Part shown: positions 1 to 12,237 of the stretch, one piece after another | Position numbering within the stretch: the stretch's first letter is position 1 | Layout: every line of letters begins with the position of its first letter | Assembly: GCA_025642075.2 (NCBI GenBank) | Contig: JAODUO010000135.1 | Coordinates: 256,001 to 320,000 of the forward strand | Length of the DNA stretch: 64,000 nucleotides | Origin: Ridgeia piscesae | Taxonomy: Eukaryota > Annelida > Polychaeta > Sabellida > Siboglinidae | Direction: 5' to 3' | Notes under the pieces: model-generated | Databases searched by the model: none | Told to the model about the DNA's origin: nothing | Seen by the model: only the letters and a program-made list of their open reading frames with translations | Translations under genes and position numbers: made by a program

Positions 1-663
1 TTGGATCAAGATCACAGGGTTTACTTGGAGACGACATGAATAATTTTCTCACTTCAGCGATTGTGGCTGGTTTAAACGATACGAGTTGAGAAATCACTTC
101 TGGAAACTCAGTATTTACAATGTCTGGAGTAAGACCCGTGTAAGCGGAATTGATATGGCTAATGTTGTGGCTAGAAGAATCACACCATGACTTGATTGAT
201 GCATGGTACAGAGAGGGAGAAGACCGCCTGTGTAAGATTTGATTTATACGTTTCCATAACTGTTGTGGCGTAGCAGAGTTGTTTGAGACCATACTTTCGT
301 AATAATCCGATATCGCGTTAGCCATTTCTCGATTACATCGATGCCATTGTCGTGAGTAGCGTGACCTGTCCAGGGATGAACGCGATTTACACCAAACACG
401 TTCCAGATAGCGACGGCGCCGTTCCGATTGTGAGATATCCGGGGTCATCCAAGGAGCTAGCGACTTTTGTGACACATATTTAGACTTATTGGGTACATGT
501 TTGTCAAGCAGTCTTAAGTATTTGGCGGTACTCTTCGTATAACCATGATACATTTTCTTTAGGATGTGTAACAAGGATGTGAGGATATCAGTCATTAATG
601 CTGCGATGTTGATATTGTCATTGGCTCTGTAAAACACGTTGTGCTTGGATGCGACTGGAGTTT
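1..663 (-). pseudogene. CR1-like non-LTR retrotransposon ORF2 fragment, cut by the window edge
   Basis: Read on the minus strand, one frame stays open for about 220 codons from a TAA near 664 to the left window edge. It encodes the linker between endonuclease and reverse transcriptase typical of CR1/Jockey-group ORF2 proteins: a 'LAPWMTPDI' block, an arginine-rich stretch (SERRRRYLERVW), 'SDYYESMVSNN', 'LWKRINQILHRRSSPSLY', then 'AEVRKLFMSSPSKPCDLDP', which in the family leads straight into the RT fingers. The RT itself would lie outside the window. No initiator Met is needed because this is internal to ORF2. Sequence shows the open frame and blocks; the clade is recalled from family patterns. 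The absence of stops or frameshifts suggests a younger copy than the other non-LTR fossils here. It could be a 5'-truncated insertion. Confidence 0.8.
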
Positions 664-1620
664 ATTTTATTTTGTTCAATGATCGGTGGCTCCACGTGGT
701 GATTAATGGCTAATGTTAATAAGCAATGACAATAGGTATCACTGCGGTTTGATCAGTAGGAAGATAGAAGGATTTGGGGGAGAGCGGGAGAGCAAGAAAT
801 GAGCCGAGCCACGAGGCTGTGTTTTCCAGTGGGAAATGATAATTTACTTTGGTGAATTTAATGTGTCTTGGTTGTAATTGTATAATAACATTTGAGCCAT
901 GTAACATTTGAGCTACTATTCCTCCTTGATATTTGATACTAGTTATTAAGAATCGTGTAGATCCCTTCGTATTACCACGTGTAAAATCCTCTGACATGGG
1001 CTTGTAACTACCGGGTAATGATGCCACAGCTAACCGTTATGATTGTCATGTATATTGAACTGTGCAGCAGCATGCCACGTAGAGTGTACGTTTAACACTG
1101 AGGGTGTGGTTCTGGATTAGAAGCGGCAAATCACTGTATAAGGTATTTAATTCAAATTGCCACTATTCCAAATACTATCTATGTGGGTCTATAAATAGTA
1201 TTGAGTGTTGTTTTGGTTAAGTGCTAGTAGCGATATATGTATCGTGAGAGAAAGTGTTTAGTGTCACAGCGCGGTTGTTGTGTTGTTGGCTATGGACCAC
1301 AAATGAAGACGTTGTAGTTTAAAATTTCTGTTTTTGCAAACTGTTGCCTACAAGTCTGGATGTTGGGCAGTAGGGTGGTCGCTAGGAGTCAGCACTGCTA
1401 CGCACAATGTTTACGTGTAACAACAATTTGGGTTGCGTGATCCTTTAAGGTTTCCTTGGATGACATTAAAATGGTTAGCCTCGGTTACCCAGGCTCCGTG
1501 AGGTGGCAGCACTTTTAAGCCCCTCAACTGGGAAACTAATGCTCTGCCAAGGCGGCCTTACTCCAGATTAGGGTAGAGACGCTGATTGGCTCTCAGGCCA
1601 ACTATGAAATAAAATTAAAA
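664..1620. other. Intergenic, no gene recognised
   Basis: No coding pattern stands out on either strand. Around 1488-1560 lies a stretch sharing the motif GTGAGGTGGCAGCA with the tandem duplication that follows, so the repeat family probably starts here. Confidence 0.5.
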
Positions 1621-1985
1621 TAACGATTATACTTCTACAACATAATGATATCCTATGAAAAGTATTCAACATTGAACTTACATTAACAAAAAAATTAGTA
1701 AAAATTCAAATTTACAGTTGTTTATAAAATATGAATTACGGCAGGATTAACCAGTATACGTGAGGTGGCAGCATTGTTTAGTCCCACACGGATAGCATAC
1801 AAATTAAATAAGGATACCTCTTTTTATCAAATAATGCTGTATTATAAAAGCAATTCAAAATTAAACTTATATTAACACAAAATAAATAGAAATACATATT
1901 TTCAGTTGTTTATAAAATTAGAAATTACGGCAGGATTAACCAGTATCCGTGAGGTGGCAACATTGGTTAGATCACACGGATAATA
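1621..1985. repeat. Diverged tandem duplication, unit about 180 bp
   Basis: Two neighbouring AT-rich copies each run through 'TTACAGTTGTTTATAAAAT' or a close variant, then 'AATTACGGCAGGATTAACC', then 'CGTGAGGTGGCAGCATT', and end in 'CACACGGATA'. The copies differ at many sites, so the duplication is old. Function unknown; probably a fragment of an unidentified repeat family. Confidence 0.65.
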
Positions 1986-2464
1986 TCAAAAGCCGGCAGA
2001 ATTAACAGACTGTCTTCTCGTCGTAGTTACGCAACCGACCGACAGTCGGTTAAGCGAGACTATTATCGTGGTAGACGTCATTGATTTACACGTGATGTAG
2101 AACCATACTGTTGTCCTACAGCGTGACTGCTTCACTGATGATTTTGCAGTAGGAAGCATGTCTTCCTGACGTCTGACTGTGGACATAGTCGTGATTGATT
2201 CTTGTATTTTTGTATTACATATGCATGAGATTCTTCCGTGGAACCGCGGATTCGTGGATTCGTGAACCTGATTTGGACGTTTCTGTGATTCGTACAAATC
2301 CGGAGTTTCGTTTTTTAATATGGGGAAAAACTCGTCAAAAATCGAAATAAAATTCGATTACTGGCGTAATGTGCATTCGCGACCTTCGGTTTTTTTTAAG
2401 TAAGCCGCTTTTTGATTAGCTAGGAACTGTGAATCAGGGCACAGCTTGCAATTTGCGCACGCGT

Positions 2465-2721
2465 ACCATTTGCACGCGCACGCACACGCACACGCACACG
2501 CACACGCACACGCACACGCACACGCACACGCACACGCACACGCACACGCACACGCACACGCACACGCACACGCACACGCACACGCACACGCACACACGCA
2601 CACGCACACGCACACGCACACGCACACGCACACGCACACGCACACGCACACGCACACGCACACGCACACGCACACGCACACGCACACGCACACGCACACG
2701 CACACGCACACACAGCACACG

Positions 2722-2792
<71 letters not shown>

Positions 2793-2793
2793 C
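2465..2793. repeat. Compound (ACGCAC)n-(CA)n-(TA)n microsatellite
   Basis: About 270 bp of the hexamer ACGCAC (alternating CACG/CACA), followed by a short (CA)n and then (TA)n of about 55 bp. Nearly the entire tract alternates purine and pyrimidine. Open frames across it are an artefact of the repeat. Confidence 0.95.
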
Positions 2794-4376
2794 ATCATTA
2801 TCAGCCAATATTGTGCGGGTTTCCCGCGGACCTGGTCAGGGTATTTTTCTTATGAATCGCTTCGATGATATAAGATAAGTTGAATAATTTTTTTTAAGTT
2901 TCTGCGTCAGTATATCGGCAAAATGCCTGACAGTAGCCATGGATACAGTTATTTTATTAATTCAGGCCGTTAAACTGACTTTGGGAGTTATTTTGAAGTG
3001 GATTGTCAGCAAGTAGCCGGCGAGTAAGGTGGGCCGTAGCGCCGTAGTCGGAGTTTGCCGGGGCCAGGTCGGCGAAAATCTTGAACGTTCTTTAATTTGA
3101 AATTTCTTTCGAATACCCTGGAATGTTCTTGAATTTCACTAAATGTTCTTGAAGAGTGTTTCATCGCATGTCTTTGGCTACTCGCCCGCTACTCTTCATA
3201 GTGTTGATTGTTATTTAGTTTCCATCACCGTATTTGCTTTATGGTTGATATAATCGTCACGCTGCAACTGAAAGGTGACTACAAATTAAGATACAAATAG
3301 TTTAGTGGATAATGATTATAAATTAGGATATGGACAAATCGCCACGACATGCAACATTTAGTGCTCTGCACGAAGCAATCTAAAAATAAAAATGCCACAT
3401 GCAATGAGCGAGCGCTCGCCTGTCATTCCCACAAATTGGCATCACGTTCACCACCAATTGCACTGCAAGCATAATACTCGAGGCTATGTCAAATACCACC
3501 TGTTGGAAAGCGAATGAAGGAAGGAATCCCCGAGGAAATATATATTAGATTGAATAATGAACTAAAACGTCTTAAGACAGGTATATACCAGGGAACCAAT
3601 GGCAACATTGTGTTTTAAATAACATCACATCCTCAGTGTGACAGTGATCTTGGGTGATTCTTCTGAGGATTTTGGGAAATTGTGGAATTTACAATCTGTT
3701 TTGTGTTTTGAAAATTATAAACACACTACAGTCCAACTGTTTGCAGAGTACTGTTAACTTTCAGTGTTTGAGATTATATGCCACATTTGAAGGTGTATTA
3801 CAAGAAAGTAGTCTGAAAATATATTAGGTTATATCACAGTCAATTTTGTCTTTATTTTTTTCTTTATGACCCCCTTCTTCCTCAGTTAGCCGAGCAGCTT
3901 GCAAATTTTCCCCGGAAGTGACTCGCCTCCTCTCACATGCTTGATTATATAATTTGGGGTGTGTGTATGTATTTGTCTTGGTGTTTGATTACTGTCATAA
4001 TGATGTCATAACGGGGACATATGGATTTATATTGTATGGTTATCACACCTGATGGGTTCAGTATAATATGATAGCTAAAATAATTGAATTAACCGCAATG
4101 GCTGTTTGTAATAACTTCGTACATTATACTAGATGTGGTTAATGTGACAGGTTGTTTACATATAATTGATGTCTGTGTCATTCTGGATGTTGTATTGAAA
4201 TACATGGGTCCTTTATTTTGATTTATTGTAATTGTTATCCTTATGTATTGTTGTATATACTATGACATACTTTTGGTGTTTGCTGTAACACGTGTTATTG
4301 TTACAGGGTCTTGTCTTGTTTGTGTGTGAATAAAGAAGTGATTGAAACGAAGATCCAGCGCTCCGCGTCCATCCTT

Positions 4377-4377
<1 letters not shown>
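2794..4377. other. Intergenic, no gene recognised
   Basis: Mixed-composition DNA with stops in all frames. I see no domain-like translation, RNA gene or clear repeat here. Confidence 0.5.
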
Positions 4378-4756
<379 letters not shown>

Positions 4757-4803
4757 TAGCGTGAGCGTGAGCGTGAGCGTGAGCGTGAGCGTGAGCGTGA
4801 GCA
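4757..4803. repeat. (GTGAGC)n hexanucleotide tract
   Basis: Seven to eight near-perfect copies of GTGAGC directly adjoin the (TG)n tract. Confidence 0.9.
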
Positions 4804-4918
4804 GAGTTTCCTTGGTTGTCGGATGGCCCGCTCCAATGCAAAATATTGGCTACGCCACTGTTAAGGCCACCTTCAGTTTATCTATTCACAAAGGAGTGAT
4901 TCCGAGAATATAATTCTG

Positions 4919-4920
<2 letters not shown>

Positions 4921-4976
<56 letters not shown>
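4921..4976. repeat. (TA)n microsatellite
   Basis: About 27 uninterrupted TA units immediately upstream of the non-LTR fossil. Confidence 0.95.
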
Positions 4977-4978
<2 letters not shown>

Positions 4979-4984
4979 ATATTT

Positions 4985-5862
4985 AAAAAAAATGTGACAG
5001 AAGCCAATCGAAAAACTACAGACCTAGATATCTGACATCAATATGTTGTAAACTAACGGAGCATGTTTTATACCACACCATCATGGGACATCTAGACAAC
5101 AACAACATCCTGAGCAACTCTCAAAACGGTTTCCGAGCAAAGCACTCATGTGAAAGCCAACTAATTACAACCGTTGACTTCCTAGCTGAAGCTTTAAACA
5201 ACAAGAAACAAACAGACATTCTCATCTTAGACTCCTCCAAAGCTTCTGACACTGTCCCCCATCTAAGATTTCTTCACAAACCCCAATATTACGGTATACA
5301 ACGAAAGACCCGGCAATGGATCAATATCAATACTTAGCTGACAAATTCACACAAACAATACACACGTGTTCTCGTGGGTCCCGCAGTGTATCATACTTGT
5401 CCCTTGTGTTTCTGCAGTACACAAATTACAATCATGAATATATCAACTGTGTGGGATCCATATCGCAAATGTCAAATAAACCAAATATAAAAACAACCAG
5501 CACAGAGCTGCCCGATTTGTATTACGTGATTATTCAAGAGAAAGTAGTATGACTAAGATGTTAACAACACTAAATGGTAATGTCTACAGAGCCGGAGGAA
5601 AGGCGCAAGACTTTCCGTCTTCCATGTAGTGTTAAACAAATAGCAGTCAGTTTACCAAGCTACCCCAACACGTATAGCCGTCACACCAAATCAAATAGTC
5701 ACTACCACTTCATTCCCCCATCAGTTAAAACTGACGTTTTCAGACATAGTTTCTCCCCTCGCACAATTAAAGACTGGAATTCCCTTAGCTCAGAAATATC
5801 CAGCTGTGACAAAATAAAAACGTTCAAATGCAAAAAAGAAAATATCTTGTTAATTTAGGTAT
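4985..5862 (+). pseudogene. Degenerate CR1-like non-LTR retrotransposon (RT start plus C-terminus)
   Basis: The first part reads 'KNYRP', 'LTSICCKLTEHVLYHTIM', then 'ILSNSQNGFRAKHSCESQL' and 'TDILILDSSKASDTVPH', the fingers and first palm motif of a CR1-like reverse transcriptase; the canonical 'DFSKAFDTVPH' appears here as 'DSSKASDTVPH'. It breaks near 5335. A second block at 5574-5858 reads like the extreme C-terminus of the same class ('FRHSFSPRTIKDWNSL', ending '...FKCKKENILLI'). The catalytic middle of the RT (the FADD motif) is missing between them, so this is an internally deleted, dead copy. Family assignment rests on motif memory. Confidence 0.85.
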
Positions 5863-6699
5863 AGGGCGTGCAAGTCTCGCGCGCGAAAACGAGGCTAGGG
5901 CAGTTGGGGGCAGGAGGTCCATATGCTCCATGTTAACATATAGGACTTTGTTTTGTTTTGGTCGTAATAATCGAACTGTCCCGAAATAGCGTATTTCAGT
6001 TATATTGTCCGAAGAATTATTACAAGCAGAAGCAGTGGAACATTTAGCCGGTGACAATAATCACGGAAATCATGAATTTTAATCGATTATTATGGTGGTT
6101 GCCATGGCAATAGCGGCAAGTAGTTGTGTTGGGCGATCTTGACTAATAATGAAGAGTGCCAGTTTTCACGCAGTACAACCTGTTTGGGCCAAACGTATAC
6201 ATGTGTTATGATTATGTGCATTTAGACAACTTGTCAGATATAAGTGCTTATCGAAACCACAACGTACAGCAATGTAAAACGTAAACCCCGTAAAAGACAC
6301 ATACGGCCTAGCATCGTGTCTATTATCTGCACTACGTAAATCGCTATGTGTCTATGATAGTGTGATAAACTCAATATTAAATCGGACATTTAAGATAAGA
6401 AACGTATAACACAAGATATTTATGATTTTCCTAGTATTCATCAGTCGGAAGCTACAACTGTCATCCATCGTTAGAATATTATTCTTGTGTCCAGTCCCCA
6501 ATTAGTCTCGCTTAGTCCCCAATAAGCTCCAGTCGCGCGGAGTCACGCCATGTATCGTGACCCACTTGCAGGCCCTATTGGGAACCCGAATGGTTTTCCC
6601 CATTATCCATGTTGATGTAGATGGGACGTAACCGTTGGTCTGTGAGATGCACAGGGATCCATGCGTGACACATTTAAGTCGGTTTGTCAAAGCAGCTTC
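5863..6699. other. Intergenic, no gene recognised
   Basis: Short open frames only, none with a recognisable domain. No RNA gene seen. Confidence 0.45.
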
Positions 6700-6892
6700 A
6701 CAATTCTACTACCACCACCACTACCACTACCACCACCACTAACACCACCACTACCACCACCACTACCACCCCACTAACACCACCACTACCACCCCACTAA
6801 CACCACCACTACCACCACCACTAACACCACCACTACAGCTACCGATATCACTAACACCACCACTACCACTACCACTACCACTACCACTACCA

Positions 6893-6941
<49 letters not shown>

Positions 6942-7153
6942 CTACTACTACTACCACTACCACTACACTACCACTACTACTACCACTACCACTACTACTA
7001 CTATTACTACTACTACTACTACTACTACCACTACTACTACTACTCTGCTACTACTACTACTACTGCTACTACTGCTACTGCTACCGCTACTACTGCTACT
7101 CTACTCACTACTACTCTACTACCACTACTCTACATACTACTACTACTACTACT

Positions 7154-7221
<68 letters not shown>

Positions 7222-7805
7222 TGACTACTCTCTGCTCTCTCTACTGACTCTACTGCTACTACTCTCTACTACACTACACTAGCGACATACTCTGATTGAC
7301 TCTACTACTACTCTACTCCCTCTACTGCTCTTAAGCTACTACTCTCACTACAACTGCTACTGACTACTACTACTCTACGCATCTAGTAGCTCTACTACTG
7401 CTACTACTCACAGCTACTCTGCTCTAGCTGCCACTGACTACTGCTACACTAGCACTACTACTACTACCACTACCACTACCACTACACTACTACTCGACTA
7501 CAACTACGCTACAACACTACGACTACACTACCACTACCACTACCACTACCACTACCACTACCACTACCACTACCACGACCACGACAACCACTACCACTAC
7601 CACTACCGCTACCGCTACCGCTACCGCTACCGCTACCGCTACGACCGCTACCGCTACCGCTAGCTAGCTACCGCTACTGCTACTGCTACTGCTACTGCTA
7701 GTAGCTGCAAACTCTCTCTGCTCTCTGCTCTCTACTGCTACTGCTACTGCTACTCTACTACTACTACTACTACTACTACTACTATTACTACCATACTACA
7801 ACTAC
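6700..7805. repeat. 1.1-kb degenerate triplet-repeat array (CTA/CCA/GCT)n
   Basis: About 1100 bp built from ACC, ACT, and later GCT/CCG-containing triplets, with long pure (ACT)n stretches around 6897-6940 and 7135-7220 and a (CTACCG)n stretch near 7600-7665. Triplet phase is lost repeatedly by small indels, so it does not encode one long homopolymeric protein. Confidence 0.95.
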
Positions 7806-9499
7806 AACTACTACTCTTGGTTCTACTACCTACTCCTGCTAGTACCATCAACTGCATCCACATTTGAGGCTCCCAGAAACACCCAACCCTCTCTTTGAGA
7901 GCCCCAAAAGAAATGTCAACAACATATTCTTTGAGGCTCCTAAACCCCAACTATACACCCATTGAGATTCGTCAAACGGGTGTATTCAAGCAGACCTCCT
8001 ACGGCCCAGGGCGGGGCGCGGGGCACGCAATGTGTCAGAATGGGAGACGACAGACCGGAGACAGCGTGTCGTCACTGGACACTGGCAACACATGCTCGCG
8101 TGCTGCCTCCCCGGACAATGGTGTCAGAAACATAAGCTGGAACTGTTGTTGTTGACAAGCACGCACGCATTAATTTGTACAAGTGACGTCAAATAGTTTG
8201 AGGATAGTTTATTTTAATTATATTCAGTACTTTGTTTCCATAGAATAGATAACATTATAAAATCGAACAGAAATTTTCAAAAATTTCTATGCATTTCTGA
8301 CAGTTTTTCTTGACAACTTAGGCGATGTACATAACTGACGATGTTAATTCCTGCATGATCACCCGAACACTGGCACTCTGTCAGAATCATAATAAACCCC
8401 AACCCTATAATTATATAAGCGTCTTAAAAGCACAACTGTGACACGCAACGTAATGAATATTTGTTACACAGTTTGTTTAGGAACTAACATTATTTTTCTA
8501 ATTCAACATTTTCAATATTGTTTATGTTTCAACGGCTTCATACAATGCACTCTTTGATTTAATTAATGATTTGTTAGGCAGTCTTACATCATTTTACTTG
8601 TACTTATATGTTTTGCTTTCACAACCCAGAGTGTAAAATAAAGGAGGAAGATAAAATGCAAGCCCAGATATATTTTATAAAAGTATTGTGAATAACTAAT
8701 AATAATTTATATTTACTGTTGCGTATAGACAGGATGTCGGTCGATAAAGATGCAATAAATGTTACATCGCTAAATTGTGGGTTTCTAATTCGTACGTTCA
8801 TTCTAGTCAAGACACGCCCACATAGCTTTTAAAGACGCCGGCAAATGAACGCCCCCATTCTCTGCACGAGCACCAGCAAGCACAGACGTCCCGGAGATTG
8901 CAGTCGATAATAGCTCCGAACACGTGACAAAAACACAGGTATGTTTCGTAATTTTCATTTGGCATCGTATACGAATATTGCAGTCACTTAGCACAATGCT
9001 ACTGGTAGATTAACAGTTCTCTAATTTCCGACCAGTTGCAATTCTGTGTCTGACCGCAACGTTTTCGAGGTTCTGCGACAGTTTATATCATTCCTTGCGT
9101 AATAAAATGACAACGTTGGAACTAAACACGTGGGCATGTGATGTCGTCCGGCCTGTTTCGTGTCTCTCTGGCATTCTGCTGTTTCTTTCTTTACAAACCT
9201 TTTGCTCTAATCCAGGGTTCAGCTAAATGTGTTAGGTGTGAGACACAGTTTGCAGTTATCTCCATACGAGCCAAATGTATAATCAACGGTAAGACATGAT
9301 ATATATCTTCACATTCTTCATTGAGAGCGTGTGTATGTTATACCCCTAAGTACATATATACAATCAACAAATCAAACTAAACTATGTCAAACAACGCCTT
9401 AAAAGGTGACGTTGCTTATCTACATTATAAAACAGTATTTCCCGGCATGTAGATGGATCCCCATCTCCGTCAGTTTTGCATGTATCGAGCTGAAATTGT
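7806..9499. other. Intergenic upstream of the GPCR
   Basis: No domain-like coding sequence seen. The 5' UTR or promoter of the receptor must lie here or further upstream, but I see no decisive TATA or initiator element. Confidence 0.4.
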
Positions 9500-9805
9500 G
9501 TGGGCGTTCTAGCGATCCCACTAGGGTGGTTTGTATGTTTAACTTTTTTTATAAAAAAAAATCGTCCGGGAGTGGGGTGGATAACTTTGGTGATTAGTAC
9601 GTCAAAAGGCTGTAGAGTGTACTACACGTCGCTTTGCGAGAATGACTTTCCTATTGTCACATGTGCGTTGGTTTTAGGTAGCCTGGCCTCAAATGTTCAC
9701 CGATCTGGACGCTTTTCACCGAACAAGACAAATCAGGAAACAGCCCAGAATTCCACATTCCCACCACACGACAAGACCGTATCGACACGACATCTCGCCG
9801 CAACA

Positions 9806-10744
9806 ATGCCTCGAGGTGTGATTCCAAACAACGACACGTTCAAAGTCATCAGCAGAGTCGTTGAACCCCTCCTGTCAGCACTGTCGCTGGTTGCAAACAG
9901 TGTGATCATCATCGCATTCGCGAGGTGCCGGAAGCTAAGGAGCAACACAACCGGAAGTGGATACAACCTTCTTTTAGTCTTTCTCGCAATCGCAGATTTA
10001 CTGTATGTTCTTGTCACGATTCCGGTCGCAGCTATGGTCCATTACGGCTATCCGAAAAACTTCTATGGGTGTCTTATTCTTACCTCCTCAACACGTATCC
10101 CAATACTTCTGACCGTGTCAACCTTGCTCATTATAGCGGTGGATCGCTTTGTCTCCATCAGGTGGCCCTTCCATCACGAGCAGTACTGCTCGAGACCGAG
10201 AATAATTAAATCCGTGATATTGCTATGGGTTGTCGATGTCATTGTTTCTTTGTTGCCGCTCGCTGGCTTCAATAAGGGGTGGAATAGTGCCGATTTATGT
10301 TCCTTTCGTAGGATAGTAGACTTACCGTTCCGTATGTACACAACGTTTTTCTCGTTAATACTTGCGCCTTTATTCGTAATATGCGTTATCTACGGGTACA
10401 TATTTTACGTGATCATGAAGATTTCGAAAACTGTAGCTGCAGGACCGGTTAGTAATGACGCTGAGAACCGCAGCCAAACTTTCGCAGCCGCGAAGAAATG
10501 CGGAGTAATCATTCTTGCCTTCGTTGTCTGCATCATACCACTCGACGTGAACACCGTGTTTGAGATTTATCTGGGTTTTCGATGTTCGGCGTGCATGCGA
10601 ATATTATCGTGGGGATTGCTGTTTCACGGTTTCGTCTGTCCAATTATTTATCTCTACCAAAACAGGTTGTTGCGCACTGTCGTGCTCTTGACATTGCGTT
10701 GTCGTCGAGTCAACGAGCACCAGTTGGAAGTAGACGGCAGCTAA
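9806..10744 (+). CDS. Class A (rhodopsin-like) GPCR, adenosine-receptor-like, intronless
   Basis: A 312-aa seven-transmembrane receptor of the plasma membrane. From the ATG at 9806 (A at -3): short N-terminus with sequon NDT (9-11); TM1 about 20-40 with N31; TM2 54-78 with LAIAD (D64); C89 before TM3; DRF (113-115) in place of DRY; TM4 with W141; ECL2 C165; TM5 with P188; TM6 CIIP (242-245) in place of CWxP; TM7 CPIIY (278-282) in place of NPxxY; short basic tail. The ECL2-TM5 run (CSF..IV......YTTFFSLILAPL) and the 'AAKK' entry to TM6 recall adenosine receptors, but the acidic residue after the ECL2 Phe is Arg and the TM6 Asn is offset by one, so ligand cannot be assigned. The same frame is open back to an ATG at 9500, adding 102 residues with two sequons; I prefer 9806 because the family has short N-termini, but an extended N-terminus or an upstream intron is possible. 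Orphan receptor; substitutions suggest altered signalling. Confidence 0.88.
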   Translation: MPRGVIPNNDTFKVISRVVEPLLSALSLVANSVIIIAFARCRKLRSNTTGSGYNLLLVFLAIADLLYVLVTIPVAAMVHYGYPKNFYGCLILTSSTRIPILLTVSTLLIIAVDRFVSIRWPFHHEQYCSRPRIIKSVILLWVVDVIVSLLPLAGFNKGWNSADLCSFRRIVDLPFRMYTTFFSLILAPLFVICVIYGYIFYVIMKISKTVAAGPVSNDAENRSQTFAAAKKCGVIILAFVVCIIPLDVNTVFEIYLGFRCSACMRILSWGLLFHGFVCPIIYLYQNRLLRTVVLLTLRCRRVNEHQLEVDGS

Positions 10745-10985
10745 TGTGACTTTCTCCTCCTCGGCTTTCCCACTCTTCATCCTTCTCTCGGTCAATCTCA
10801 CGATTCCCTCTACTCCTCTCCTTCGTCTTCCATTCATGGGTTACTCTTCAATTCCATCCTCACCACTCCTTTCTCTTCGGTATCCCTCACTTCCTCCTAT
10901 CCATCTCTTTTTCTTCTCCCCACCACTCAACTCCCCTTCTCCTCACTGTTTCTTCTGTATCCTCACCTCCTTCCGAAACCAAAAC
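10745..10985. other. Pyrimidine-rich 3' flank of the GPCR
   Basis: Directly after the TAA at 10742-10744, some 230 bp are rich in CTCCTT/CTTC runs on the plus strand, presumably 3' UTR. No canonical AATAAA is seen in the first few hundred bases. Confidence 0.55.
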
Positions 10986-12185
10986 GTACAGTCGAGTACT
11001 TTTAAATACAACTCTATTTTAATATGCGATAAAAAGCGATATTAACAATTTTATTGCAGAGAAAATGGACAAGCTGAGATAATGTTGGTACCGGAAACAG
11101 TTCAGCAGTTTGCATCGTCGTCATTCGTTAGTTATCAAAATGTACCTTGTCACGCAGCTCGTGTCACGTTTCGTGAAGAACTCACCAGCCCGATTTCGCT
11201 CTTTATAATAGATTTTGCTTCTTAACCATAATATTGTATACTGCAAATTGCAAAACAAGGACGTGCCACCGGGACTTTTTCAACGCTTTGTCACAGAAAT
11301 AGTGTTTTCGATGACACGATGCCGTTAGATTTGCATTAAAAAAGGCTGTTTAAGATTTACCAGCGGATTTGACTTAATGATGGATTTTCTAAAGATCTCA
11401 TTATATCATTGAAACGGTCCCCATGTTCTCTCTATTGTGACTGTAAAAAGACGCCAGTTGACGGTTGTCAAGACAACTGGCAATATTACAAAGGTCGCAT
11501 GAAACTGTGAATATGTCAATTGCTAATTGAGAACATGTTACTGCATAGTTATGGTGTACTGATAAACGTTGTAGATTTGTATCCGGGCATGTTTTAATCC
11601 ATATTGTGTATCGCGCGTAAGGTCTTTATTGTGGAATGTATGTTTACCTCACATGCTATAATAGTACACATCGTGCTATGGCAAACAATCGTATTGTTAC
11701 TCTTAGTTGTTTAGCAGGTTTTACTTTCGTAAGCTTTTAAACTGGACGTTGTGGCTGAACGTTGTTCCGATAATTAATTGATGCTTAGAATGTTTTAGTT
11801 TTGTTTACTGAAGTAGATCGACAAGTTACATCATGAATGATATATGTCTAGATTGTAAACAGGTTAAGGTCCGGAGTGCGGTTGACGTTAACAAAAGACA
11901 ACACTGTTATTAATTAAGTAGCTCAGTAGACGAAACGTAGGTTACTGTATATTGCAAATGCAGCGGTTGTCAATGGAAATGAAAATGTCATCTATATGTA
12001 GTGAAATCGTTCAATAGAGGTATTGTATGTCACGTGACCGAAAAATAAAATTGCAAAAAAACTACGGTGCTTACTAAATGCAAGCAATGTTGTGGGCATA
12101 ATACATGTAAATATATTCCTACGTGTAAATATATTATATATAGACGTGTCGGTGCTAATAAATAAAAAGACGAAGTTCTTTTAAG
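10986..12185. other. Intergenic, no gene recognised
   Basis: AT-rich, stops in all frames, no domain-like translation or RNA gene recognised. Confidence 0.45.
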
Positions 12186-12191
12186 AATACA

Positions 12192-12227
<36 letters not shown>

Positions 12228-12237
12228 TGCACGCACT
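12186..12237. repeat. (ACGC)n tetranucleotide microsatellite
   Basis: About 12 copies of CACG/ACGC with a single CATG interruption. Confidence 0.95.

Noticed and set aside
2358..2878. Several 100-150-codon frames on both strands
   Set aside because: All are translations of the CA/CG/TA microsatellite (Cys-Val, His-Thr, Ile-Tyr repeats), not genes.
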